From positions 1 to 43,971 of the forward strand of contig JADGFA010000036.1 of the NCBI GenBank assembly GCA_016744065.1: a DNA stretch of 43,971 nucleotides. Direction: 5' to 3'. Origin of the DNA: Gammaproteobacteria bacterium. Its GTDB lineage: Bacteria > Pseudomonadota > Gammaproteobacteria > SZUA-229. Position numbers and translations under genes: made by a program. The notes beneath the pieces are model-generated. The model saw nothing but the letters and a program-made list of their open reading frames with translations. It was not told where the DNA came from and searched no databases. This document shows positions 16,501 through 25,400 of this stretch, piece by piece (position 1 is the stretch's first letter; every line of letters starts with the position of its first letter).

Positions 16501-16790
16501 ACGTCAAACTCCTTGTTTTTGTTCTCTTGTAACATTTTCGATTGATTCAATTTCTTCTTTTGTAAAAAGGATATTGAAGTTACTTCCAAGGTAACAATCA
16601 ATGCCATTATCAGCATTGATGAAATATCTTTATTACCAAACAAAATATTACTTTCTCGTCCCATATAAACAAAAACTATAGAGATAACATAAAGTAACGA
16701 CCAGTGAAACAGTGCTTTATCCCATCTACACCAGAGCATATTCACACAAAAGTTTAAATAGTCATTCAATTCATTCTTTAGATAATGCAT
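16497..16790 (-). CDS. Small membrane protein, first gene of a three-gene operon
   Basis: The 97-residue product starts with a helical segment (YLKNELNDYLNFCVNMLWCRW), followed by two membrane segments (WSLLYVISIVFVYMG and SMLIMALIVTLEVTSISFL) and a lysine-rich C-terminus. No family is recognised. Its TGA is part of an ATGA overlap with the frameshifted second gene, so translation is coupled. The group lies between the replicon and the nucleotidyltransferase pair. Confidence 0.55.
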   Translation of the reverse strand: MHYLKNELNDYLNFCVNMLWCRWDKALFHWSLLYVISIVFVYMGRESNILFGNKDISSMLIMALIVTLEVTSISFLQKKKLNQSKMLQENKNKEFDV

Positions 16791-16968
16791 ATTAATTTCT
16801 CATCACATTTAAAGTATAAATAGCTTACTCGGATATTTAAAAATGCAAGATCAACACCACCATTCATATGAATAAAAAGTTATCCTCATTTTTCAGTTCT
16901 TAACTACAGGAAAATATTTGTTTTATATAGGATATATAGGTAATACAGGGGAAGCTCTAATACAACAG

Positions 16969-16994
16969 CACATCAAGCGTTCCGACTTGATGTG
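16969..16994. repeat. 9-bp-stem hairpin at the edge of the iteron array
   Basis: CACATCAAG (16969-16977) and CTTGATGTG (16986-16994) form a perfect stem with an eight-base loop directly before the first iteron. It may be part of the origin or a regulator binding site. The 170 bases before it (16800-16968) hold no gene and are AT-rich. Confidence 0.6.
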
Positions 16995-17101
16995 TCACCG
17001 TGTATTCGTAGATTGACACTTTTTATTCGTAAAACTGACACCGTTTATTCGTAAGTAGACACCATCTATTCGTGAACAAGACACTGTATATTTGTGCATA
17101 A
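16994..17101. repeat. Five iterons of a theta-type replication origin
   Basis: Copies begin at 16994, 17015, 17037, 17058 and 17080, so the period alternates 21 and 22 bases, two helical turns. The consensus is GACACYNTNTATTCGT; copy 1 begins GTCACC and copy 5 has TATTTGT. This is the usual binding array for a plasmid initiator. It lies immediately 3' of repA. Confidence 0.85.
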
Positions 17102-17128
17102 CCTGTGATACACACAGGCTTATCCACA
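17102..17128. promoter_or_regulatory. CCTGTG/CACAGG dyad and perfect DnaA box of the origin
   Basis: CCTGTG (17102-17107) and CACAGG (17113-17118) flank five bases. TTATCCACA (17120-17128) is a perfect DnaA box. With the iterons these complete a recognisable plasmid-type origin. The CCTGTG motif recurs in the promoter region upstream of the HTH gene (18199-18253). Confidence 0.75.
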
Positions 17129-17138
17129 ATATGTATAC

Positions 17139-17978
17139 TTACCTTGAAGGGACATGGCAAGCACTGGGGTATAACATTAAGCCTTTATCTTTAAATTGAA
17201 ATTTTGCATTTGGATACAGCACCTTCACTACTGATGCTGCTTCGATATATTTTTTTCTAAAATTAGACAATTTTGCATATGAACAACCACTTTGATTAAC
17301 AAGATCAAGCCATGATATTAATGTAGGACTATATAAATTAAAATAACGACTTGTTAAGAAACAATATATATCAATAGCCATAGGGTAATGACTCAGTGCA
17401 TCAATGACTCGCAGATCTATTGGCTTAGCATGAAGTTGAATATCTTCATAGAACGTATCACTTAGGGTTACAAACCCCTCCCAATCATTATTATTTACCG
17501 GGTCCCATAACATCGATGCACTACGAGATATATTCATTGTATCTATAGACCATTCACCTTCAGTTTCTTTAATCCAATGAATGGTTGACGCGAACAAACG
17601 TGGAAAGTGTTTTTTTAATGTAGTTATAGGCCCATTAGCACCCCCAGAACTCGTCTTACCAAGAATCCTGGCTAATTCGCCAAATGTTTTCCCACAATAA
17701 ATTTCATTTGATTTAGTTAATATAGCCTGCGTAGTTAAATATATAATTAACCAGCGAGGTACCCCACCATAAGGCAATCCAATTTCAGACGGTGATATAA
17801 TGACTAGCTTAAAGTGTCCATTTCTTTTGACATACTCATTAGATTGTGACTCTCTCATTGGCAAAGCCATACTGGTCATTATTCTGGGTGCATAACCAAT
17901 TGTTCCTTTGTCATACGCAGAATACTTTTCAATATCTAAAGCTACATCTATCAAATGTGAAGTCGTCCTTTTTTTCAT
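17139..17978 (-). CDS. repA: Plasmid replication initiator, RepA_C family
   Basis: The 279-residue protein matches the RepA_C (PF04796-type) initiators. The C-terminal half holds the diagnostic run: SDTFYEDIQLHAKPIDLRVI, then ALSHYPMAIDIYCFLTSRY, a tryptophan-centred LISWLDLVNQSG, and a terminal VVKVLYPNAKFQFKDKGL. Earlier, YGGVPRWLIIYLTTQA is typical of the N-terminal winged helix. It would bind the iterons lying just past its 3' end and recruit host DnaA and helicase. Its ATG overlaps the stop of the HTH gene by four bases. No truncation or stop is seen, so the replicon may be functional. Confidence 0.85.
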   Translation of the reverse strand: MKKRTTSHLIDVALDIEKYSAYDKGTIGYAPRIMTSMALPMRESQSNEYVKRNGHFKLVIISPSEIGLPYGGVPRWLIIYLTTQAILTKSNEIYCGKTFGELARILGKTSSGGANGPITTLKKHFPRLFASTIHWIKETEGEWSIDTMNISRSASMLWDPVNNNDWEGFVTLSDTFYEDIQLHAKPIDLRVIDALSHYPMAIDIYCFLTSRYFNLYSPTLISWLDLVNQSGCSYAKLSNFRKKYIEAASVVKVLYPNAKFQFKDKGLMLYPSACHVPSR

Positions 17979-18193
17979 TTAGAAACTTCCTCACAGCTTT
18001 TATTATGCGTATCTTTTTCGACAAGATCATTCATCCATTTTTCAAATTCGTCCTCAGGGAAAAGCCTTCTTCTACCTGCCTTAAGGTTAGGAGGCATAGG
18101 ACGTGAACATGCCAACCTATTTCTTGCAGTTCCTACACTAATCCTCATCTCATTACTTATTTCTTCTATCGTTAGATATTTTCTAGACATCAT
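17975..18193 (-). CDS. Small AlpA/MerR-like helix-turn-helix protein
   Basis: The 72-residue product begins RKYLTIEEISNEMRISVGTA, a winged HTH of the AlpA/excisionase (HTH_17) type, then GRRRLFPEDEFEKWMNDL, the usual wing and tail. AGGAAA precedes ATG 18193. It is coupled to repA by an ATGA overlap. It could control repA expression, or act as the island's excisionase; both are inferences. Confidence 0.75.
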   Translation of the reverse strand: MMSRKYLTIEEISNEMRISVGTARNRLACSRPMPPNLKAGRRRLFPEDEFEKWMNDLVEKDTHNKSCEEVSK

Positions 18194-18198
18194 ATTAT

Positions 18199-18253
18199 TT
18201 CCTGTGTTGTTAAATTAATTCGTGTTACCGATGAATTTATTGAAACACAGGAA
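18199..18253. promoter_or_regulatory. Widely spaced 10-bp inverted repeat in the rep promoter region
   Basis: TTCCTGTGTT (18199-18208) and AACACAGGAA (18244-18253) are perfect inverted repeats 35 bases apart, directly upstream of the HTH-repA operon. The left arm includes the ribosome binding site of the HTH gene. They share CCTGTG/CACAGG with the origin dyad, so one protein may bind both places. Confidence 0.55.
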
Positions 18254-18339
18254 TTTAAATATGCAGGCTTGCAGTTTGAACCTATTAGGTACAATTTTAT
18301 TGTTAATCAAAAAATAATTTAAATAATAGGGAATATAAA

Positions 18340-19197
18340 ATGAAAAATATTGCAGCATTAATACTTACCGGGTACATCATAAGCTCTTTAGCCTGCGCAC
18401 CTAAAAAACCAGCAACTTATAATCCGGAGAAATCAAAAGCATTAAATATAGTTACCGCAGCTGGAATGAGTTACGGCTTAAAGGATGTGCACGTACCAAA
18501 AGACACAGTTACAGACATAAGAGATTCAAAAGCATTTGGCGCAGCTTATGGGATTGCTAGCTACTACACGCCTACCCCAGGCTTATCATCTTCTGGGTCA
18601 GCTAGTATGGCCTTACTATCCTGGGTACTGCTACCTAAAACACCTGCAGCTAGAAATAGCATCATTGCCTGGATGCCTGAACGTATTGGTGGAAACAGTA
18701 AAGAGGATGCGCTTGATAAAATGGCTGATCTTATTATTGAAGCCACAGAACAAGCAGCTAATGATCTTGAATATAAAACCAGTGTGTACATACCTAATAA
18801 CGGAACTGATAAAAGAGGCCTATCAATTAACCTGGTTAGCTCAAAGGCCCAAGAATGTGCGCATGTACCACCCAGCACTAAATCATATTGCAATATGATC
18901 TTTAAGGTTAGGCATCCACACAAAATTGAAAATACGGCTCACTATGTAGGGAGTGGTGCTACCTGGTTTTTTGACCCTATGAAGTCAGACTTCACAGCCC
19001 CTATTTTTATAAACAAATATGGCTTTCAATTTGATCAACTGGATATGATGATTGCTATCAGTAAGCACTTACCTGACTGGGCGTATATTTACCTGGCACC
19101 GAAAGAAATACAGATAGCTGAAAAAGAAAAGCTACAAATGCCTCTAATTCTAAATAAAGGCAAAGTGCATTTATTTATTAAAGCTGGAAATTCTTAA
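18340..19197 (+). CDS. Hypothetical lipoprotein
   Basis: The 285-residue protein begins with a lipoprotein signal peptide: MKNIAALILTGYIISSLACA, lipobox SLAC with the cysteine at residue 19. The mature part has a small-residue-rich region (SSGSASMALLSWVLLP), four further cysteine-containing or aromatic segments including QECAHVPPSTKSYC, and a GSGATWFFDP motif. No family is recognised. It is transcribed divergently from the replicon genes. The 181 bases after it hold hairpin-like repeats but no gene. It might be an envelope protein of the plasmid-like module, for example entry exclusion, but there is no direct sign of that. Confidence 0.6.
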   Translation: MKNIAALILTGYIISSLACAPKKPATYNPEKSKALNIVTAAGMSYGLKDVHVPKDTVTDIRDSKAFGAAYGIASYYTPTPGLSSSGSASMALLSWVLLPKTPAARNSIIAWMPERIGGNSKEDALDKMADLIIEATEQAANDLEYKTSVYIPNNGTDKRGLSINLVSSKAQECAHVPPSTKSYCNMIFKVRHPHKIENTAHYVGSGATWFFDPMKSDFTAPIFINKYGFQFDQLDMMIAISKHLPDWAYIYLAPKEIQIAEKEKLQMPLILNKGKVHLFIKAGNS

Positions 19198-19378
19198 AAG
19201 TGATACGAACTATAAGGCCAAATAGAAAATACAGCTATTTGTGCACGAAACTATAAGTAGGCCGCATTTTCGACCTTATGGTTAAACAAAAAACATAATT
19301 CATCTGCCGTATCAGGATAGCGGTCATTTTACTCTGAGTTACAGGCACTATCCTTGTGATCTGATAGGCATTCATCAC

Positions 19379-19987
19379 TTACGTGGGTGTTTTTTTGAGT
19401 TCACTATGCGCATCTTTAACTATTAAGCGCGCACCATTGAGAATCACCATGGCAATTAAAGTACCAATGATCAGGTCTGGCCATCGTGAATCAAGTAGCC
19501 ATACTAATAGCCCACCAATAATAACGCCTGTATTGGCAATTACATCATTCTTAGAAAAAATCCAGCTAGCACGCATATGTACTTCACCGTCTTTATGTTT
19601 GTCTATTAACCGCAAACAATAAACATTAGCAATTAATGCAATTACACCAACGATCATCATTAATAATGAAACGGGTTCGCTACCCACAAATACACGACGA
19701 ATAATATCAATCAGAATCATTAAGCCCAGCAGACCTTGTAAGTAACCACTAACCAGTGCTGCATTGGCTTTATGCTGCAAACTTTTACCGATAGCATATA
19801 AACCAATCGCATAGACAATAGCATCAGCAAGCATGTCTAATGAATCTGCAATCAAACCGGTAGATTGCGCATACCAACCTAAACCAATTTCAAATACAAA
19901 CATAAATGCATTAATTAACAATAATGTAATTAAAATGCCTTTTTGTTCTTTATCGGTAACTTCTATTTCGCAACCACAGCCAGCCAT
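19379..19987 (-). CDS. Short cation diffusion facilitator (CDF) family transporter
   Basis: The 202 residues form six membrane helices and lack the usual C-terminal cytoplasmic metal-binding domain. The N-terminus has CGCE, a possible metal-capture motif. In helix 2 the metal site reads D51-x-x-x-D55 (SLDMLADA), with Asp where zinc transporters have His. In helix 5 the site reads FSKND, with Phe144 in place of the second His and D148 kept. I know this variant from short CDF-like proteins found beside CzcCBA systems; it probably has altered or lost zinc specificity. It is nine bases after the FTR1 gene and is the last gene of the ArsR operon. Confidence 0.8.
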   Translation of the reverse strand: MAGCGCEIEVTDKEQKGILITLLLINAFMFVFEIGLGWYAQSTGLIADSLDMLADAIVYAIGLYAIGKSLQHKANAALVSGYLQGLLGLMILIDIIRRVFVGSEPVSLLMMIVGVIALIANVYCLRLIDKHKDGEVHMRASWIFSKNDVIANTGVIIGGLLVWLLDSRWPDLIIGTLIAMVILNGARLIVKDAHSELKKTPT

Positions 19988-19996
19988 TTTATTTCC

Positions 19997-21880
19997 TTAT
20001 GAGTCCGTAGACTTCTTGTTCCATAAATATATGGCCAGAATAATTAAACCCAACTGGACGGACAAACCCTGTAAGTTAGGATAAATACCCAGTAAATCAA
20101 TTCGGACAAAATCAACTGGACTCGTCATAACTACACCAGCTTCTTGTAGTGCTGCAATACCTTTACCTGCAAATATTATGGCTAAAATAAACATTAAACC
20201 TCCAGTTACAGCAAAGAATTGCCTTAGAGGTAAGCGAACGCTATAACGCATAATTAACCAGCCAAGTATGGCAAGTACGCCAACAGCTGAAAGGAAGCCA
20301 CTGAAGGCCATGCTCTGCCCTGCTTCGCCAGTTTGTGCCCAAAGTGCTTGATAAAATAAAATGGTTTCAAAAGCTTCACGGTAAACCGCAATGAAAGATA
20401 AACCGGTTAATGTCCATAAGGTGCCAGACGTTAAAGCCTTGTGCATACTGTCATCAATAAATTTTTTCCATTTGGCTGCACTGGTTTTATCATGCATCCA
20501 AAATCCTACATACAGTAATACCAGGGTGGCGACAATTGCGGCAACACCTTCTGTTATTTCTCTTGAGGCCCCTGATATACTGACCAGGGATAATGATGCC
20601 CACCAGGTTAATAAGCCTAATGCTAATGCACTGATCCAACCAAAGTGAATATAGCGTAAACCATCTTGTCTTTTTGTTCGCACTAAAAAAGCCGCTAGTG
20701 CAGCTACAATTAACAATGCCTCTAAACCTTCACGTAATAATATAAAAAAAGCACTGGCAAAAGCGGCTTCACCTGACAAACTAGTGCTACCTAATAAATT
20801 CTCGGCATAATCTAATTTTTCATTTATTAGTAAAACCTCTTTTTCCAGGCTTTCTATAGAGTCACTGGCACGTATTTTATTACGTAAGCCAGTCATTAAG
20901 TTTTCAATTTCAAGACGCAAAGGCTTATCAAATGCGTTGATGTTTTGTTCGACTAATTCAAAACCTTCTAGATATGCCTCAACTGAATATTCATAAGCTT
21001 GCTTTTTATTATTGTTTTTATAGGCCGTTAAAACGTCTTGTAATTTTAGTTTCGCAAAAGCTAATTTAGAATCATTGTTATAAAGTAATTCGGGATGATG
21101 GCGCAAGTAAGCTATTATTTGCGCTCCATTTTCACCATATAAATCTTTTGCTTGATCGGGTGTAGTAACTGTTAGATTTTTTATATCAAATAATTCACTT
21201 TCACTTAGATTTAATTCTTCTGTATTTATTGTGTTTAACGGTACGGCTAAACTACCGACATAAAAAGCCAATGACCAGCGTTCTTCATCACTCAACTCGG
21301 TATATGCTTTCATAGCCGTATCATTTACACCTTGCGTTATCGTGCTATGTAAACCATACAGTGTGCGTTGCTCATAACGTTCTATTTCATGAAAATTAAT
21401 TGGTGGCGGCTCCATTCCGATTGCAGCAGGCCCATCGCCATAACCTTCATCACCATGGCAGGATGAACATTGTTGTGCATAGAGAGCTTTAGCCTGTTGA
21501 AGATTGGGTTGCTTAATCGGTACAACTTTTATTTTATAAGCTGTAATAATAGTATGATGCATTTGTGCCGTTAATTTATTGACCTTTTTAGGTGCTTCCT
21601 TATTGTTAACCCACTGTATAAGTATTTTACTTTTTGCAATTAAGTCGATCTTAATCTGTTGATCTTCCAGTTCGGGCAGATCGTTTAGTTGCTGTGAAAT
21701 ACCTGCTGAAAAATCAATCATTTCAGCATATTCACCCTCATTGATTATCTCGCCATCTTTAATGGCACCCGGATAGTCAACACCTACATAGTCAATTAGC
21801 TGTAATAATTGCTGGGTAGTAGCATGTAGTGGGTTACTTATTAATAATAGGTAAATGAAAATAAAGATCAGGCGTTTCAT
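19997..21880 (-). CDS. Cytochrome c-FTR1 iron permease fusion
   Basis: I take ATG 21880 (MKRLIFIFIYLLLISNPLHA) as the start because a signal peptide begins there; the longest frame adds 35 non-signal residues. The 627-residue product has a periplasmic part with a c-type haem motif CSSCH (138-142), then a helical spacer, then seven membrane helices of the FTR1 family with the signature REGLEAL and a second REAFETI. FTR1 permeases move ferric iron coupled to oxidation; here the cytochrome could serve as the electron route. It sits between arsR and the CDF gene, so it is probably part of a metal response rather than plain iron scavenging. Alternatively it carries lead, as PbrT-type FTR1 proteins do. 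Confidence 0.85.
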   Translation of the reverse strand: MKRLIFIFIYLLLISNPLHATTQQLLQLIDYVGVDYPGAIKDGEIINEGEYAEMIDFSAGISQQLNDLPELEDQQIKIDLIAKSKILIQWVNNKEAPKKVNKLTAQMHHTIITAYKIKVVPIKQPNLQQAKALYAQQCSSCHGDEGYGDGPAAIGMEPPPINFHEIERYEQRTLYGLHSTITQGVNDTAMKAYTELSDEERWSLAFYVGSLAVPLNTINTEELNLSESELFDIKNLTVTTPDQAKDLYGENGAQIIAYLRHHPELLYNNDSKLAFAKLKLQDVLTAYKNNNKKQAYEYSVEAYLEGFELVEQNINAFDKPLRLEIENLMTGLRNKIRASDSIESLEKEVLLINEKLDYAENLLGSTSLSGEAAFASAFFILLREGLEALLIVAALAAFLVRTKRQDGLRYIHFGWISALALGLLTWWASLSLVSISGASREITEGVAAIVATLVLLYVGFWMHDKTSAAKWKKFIDDSMHKALTSGTLWTLTGLSFIAVYREAFETILFYQALWAQTGEAGQSMAFSGFLSAVGVLAILGWLIMRYSVRLPLRQFFAVTGGLMFILAIIFAGKGIAALQEAGVVMTSPVDFVRIDLLGIYPNLQGLSVQLGLIILAIYLWNKKSTDS

Positions 21881-21929
21881 AAAAATTTCTCGATAAATAA
21901 TTTTATAAATATACTTTTTATACTTGGGT

Positions 21930-22328
21930 TTATTGTTGCTGACTATCATTAATTGAACTTTTATCTGTTTTGCAGCGACCGTCATCCCGTAAGCACAAAC
22001 GTGATTGAAAATTTTCTAAGTCGTTTGCATAAATATTATCAATGTCAGGCAGGTCTTTAACAATGTCATACAGATGTTGAAGGTGAACCTGATCGGTTAT
22101 TAATTGATGATAGACCCAGCGACCTTCTTTTTGTGCCGATAATAGTCCGGCTTGTCGTAACACTTTGAGGTGTCTGGATAGTTTGGCTTGTGGTTCATTC
22201 AAGCTATCTGTAATTTCGCATAAACACACTTCTTCACCAGACGTTACCATTAACCTGATAATGCGTATTCGGGTGGGTTCAGCAAGGGCTTGAAATATTG
22301 TTTCTGGTTTTATCGTTAATACATGCAT
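21930..22328 (-). CDS. ArsR/SmtB-family metal-responsive repressor
   Basis: The 132-residue protein has the ArsR winged-helix fold: IFQALAEPTRIRIIRLM, then C35-L-C37 (EEVCLCEI) at the start of the DNA-binding helix as in ArsR-type metal sites, the recognition helix QAKLSRHLKVLRQAGLL and the wing KEGRWVYHQL. Two more cysteines lie near the C-terminus (RLCLRDDGRC). I place the start at ATG 22328, not the upstream TTG 22346, because the operator-promoter lies between them. It leads an operon with the FTR1 fusion and CDF genes. Likely inducers are arsenite, lead, cadmium or similar thiophilic ions; the exact metal is open. Confidence 0.85.
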   Translation of the reverse strand: MHVLTIKPETIFQALAEPTRIRIIRLMVTSGEEVCLCEITDSLNEPQAKLSRHLKVLRQAGLLSAQKEGRWVYHQLITDQVHLQHLYDIVKDLPDIDNIYANDLENFQSRLCLRDDGRCKTDKSSINDSQQQ

Positions 22329-22363
22329 AGTTGCATTATAATGCAAGTGAGAATGACTATCAA
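22329..22363 (-). promoter_or_regulatory. arsR promoter with operator palindrome over the -10 box
   Basis: On the minus strand TTGATA (complement of 22358-22363) and TATAAT (22335-22340) are spaced 17 bases, near-consensus for the housekeeping sigma factor. TTGCATTATAATGCAA (22331-22346) is a perfect 16-bp palindrome that contains the -10 box, a natural repressor site. The -10 box ends six bases before the ATG, so transcription would start at or beside the start codon. Confidence 0.75.
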
Positions 22364-22409
22364 TAACAAAGTTGTTTTATGCATTAAATTAGTCGGTTCA
22401 AACATAAAT

Positions 22410-22444
22410 CACCTGATACTAACGTCTCTTGTCAGTATCAGGTG
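22410..22444 (-). terminator. Terminator-like hairpin after czcA
   Basis: CACCTGATACT (22410-22420) and AGTATCAGGTG (22434-22444) form a perfect 11-bp stem, starting eight bases past the czcA stop. On the minus strand it is followed by ATTTATGTTTG, only moderately T-rich. It would separate the czc genes from the arsR promoter. Confidence 0.6.
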
Positions 22445-22451
22445 GTCGTTA

Positions 22452-25400
22452 CTATAGGTATTTTCTTTTGGAAAATGTCTCGTACAAAACAGGCACAACA
22501 AATAATGTTAATAAAGTTGCACTGATTAAGCCACCCACCACAACGGTGGCTAAAGGCCGTTGTATTTCAGAACCAACGCCTGTTGCTAATAACATTGGAA
22601 TAAGTCCAAGTGCTGCAATAGAAGCTGTCATCAATACAGGCCGTAGTCGTGAAAGTGCACCTTCAAATACTGACTGTTTTAAATCTGCTCCACCTTCATA
22701 ACGTTGATTAATGGCATTGACCATTACTACGCCATTAAGAACCGCCACACCAAATAGCGCGATAAAGCCAATTGAACCCGGAACGGAAAGGTACTGACCC
22801 GAGATAAACAATGCTGCGATACCACCAATTAGAGCCAGTGGTACATTCAACATAATTAACAATGCTTGGCCTACGGAATTAAACGCAAAGTAGAGCAATA
22901 GAAAAATCAGCCCTAATGATAATGGCACCACAATCAATAAACGTGCCTGAGCACGTTGCTGATTTTCAAATTGACCACCATAAACCACTGAGTATCCCGC
23001 TGGTAAATCAATATCGCTTTTTATGCGTTGATCAATTTCAGCTACCAGTCCTCCCATATCACGGCCTTCTAGATTGGATTGAATAACCACTCGGCGTTGT
23101 ACATCATCACGTCGTATTTGCGGGGGTCCAGATTCAATCGCGACTTTAGCCACATCACCTAGTCGTACCCAGGCACCATCTGGCGATTGAATGATCAGGC
23201 TTTTAATCGATTCAATATCACCTCGATGCTCCTGAGCGAGACGTACATAAATATCGTAACGCTCATTACCGTTAATCACCTGCCCAGCTTCCTGCCCACC
23301 AATGGCATCACTTACCAGTGACATTACCTGATTGATAGAGATGCCATAACGAGCGAGTTTTTCACGGTTAGGCCTTACAACCAGTTGAGCTTCACCTTCA
23401 ATTTGCTCCATTGCGACACTGCGCGTGCCTTCAATATTGTTTACCAGTTTTTCAATTTCCTTGCCTTTCTGGGCCAGCATATTTAAATCAGCACCAAACA
23501 GTTTAATCGCAAGTTGGGCTTTTACACCGGACAGTAATTCATCCACTCGGGTTGCAATAGGCTGTGAAAAGTTGATCATGATGCCAGGAATAATGGTCAT
23601 TTTTTCTTCCATTAATTCCTGTAGCGCTTCACGTTTATTGGCTGAAGTCCATTCATCGACCGGTTTCAAACCGACAAATATTTCGACATTGGAAACCGGC
23701 TCTGGATCTCCCCCTACTTCTGCTCGGCCTACTCGGCTAGTGGCATACGTGACCTCTGGAAACGTAAGCAATTGCAGCTCTAATTTCTGCGCCACCGCAA
23801 GTGATGTATTTAAGCTTGATGAGGGTGCGAGTGTGACACGTATATTGAGTGTACCTTCTTCCAGCTCCGGCACAAACTCAGTACCCAAAAATGGCAACAA
23901 AGCCAGCGCCGAAATAAATAACCCCAGTGCAGCAAAAATAACCTTGTTTTTCTGCACCAGTGCCCGTGTTAACCACTTACGATATTGCGTTTCTATGGGC
24001 TTTAACACAGGGCTGACTTTTTCCTCTACGCCTTGCTTAAATAAATACGACGCCAATGCGGGAATGACCATTAGGGCCACCAGTAAAGAGGCAAACATAG
24101 CCAGTACAATTGAAATGGCCATAGGTTGAAAGAGTTTGCCTTCTACGCCTTCAAGGGTAAACAAGGGTGCAAATACAATGGAAATTATCAATACCGCAAA
24201 GAATACCGGACGACCAACTTCTTTGGCTGATTCCATAATACGCAGTGGCATTCCACGCTTATCATGTACCCCATCTCCACTCTCATGTTGTTGATCGGGA
24301 TGAGCAAGGTGACTAAAGATATGCTCCATCATAACCACGGAACCATCCACCATCATACCGATGGCAATGGCCAGCCCCCCTAATGACATCAGGTTGGCAG
24401 ATACACCCCATTGCGCCATAGCCATTAGTGCAACGCCAATTGAAATTGGGATGGATAACAACACCAAAATTGTTGCCCGAATATTCATTAAAAATAACAT
24501 CAGTATAATGATGATTAATATAAAGGCTTCCAGCAAAGCTTTGCTTACCGTGCCAACCGCCTGACTCACCAAATCAGATTGATCATAAAATGGATCAATA
24601 ATCACACCTTCTGGTAAGGCCTGTTGAATAGCGGGTAATCGCTCTTTAATACCGTCAATAGTTGCCTTGGTATTAGCTCCCATGCGTTTCATCACAATTC
24701 CAACCACTACCTCGCCTAGTGGTTTGGCTTCGCCATTTTCATCACGCATCGTCATCGTCACCGCACCCTGACGAATTTCAGAACCCAATTGCACCCTGGC
24801 TACATCACGCACATGCACAACGGTACCATCGTCCTGTTTTAAGGGAATATTGCCGATATCGGTTAAGCCGTCCTCATCACTACGTACCCAGCCAACGCCA
24901 CGAATAATTAACTGTTCAGCACCCCGGTCCATATACCAGCCACCTGAGTTGTGATTATTTGCTTCAATAGCCTCGCTCACATCAACTGGCGTTAAACCAA
25001 AAGCCAACAGGCGTTGCGGGTTAAGTTGCACCTGATACTGACGAACTTCACCACCAAAAGACAGCACATCCGTCACACCACCAACCGGCATTAAGAGAAG
25101 TTTAACCACCCAATCATTCAGGCTGCGTAGGGTTAAAGCATCATAGGTTCCTGCCTTTTTTGCACGAATCATATATTGATACACTTGCCCGAGACCGGAT
25201 GTATTAGGCCCCATGGCCGGTGTTCCTACACCGTTAGGAATTTGCTCGCGTGCCGATTGCAAACGCTCAAACACCAGTTGACGTGCAAAATAAATATCCG
25301 TGCCTTCTTTGAATACCACGGTAATACCAGACAAACCAGTTTTAGATATTGAGCGCACTTCTTCTACATCGGGCAAACTGTACATGACCGCTTCAATTGG

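Noticed and set aside
16994..17101. Short regularly spaced repeats as a CRISPR array
   Set aside because: The period is 21-22 bp with no room for spacers, there are no cas genes, and the array adjoins a plasmid initiator. Iterons explain it.
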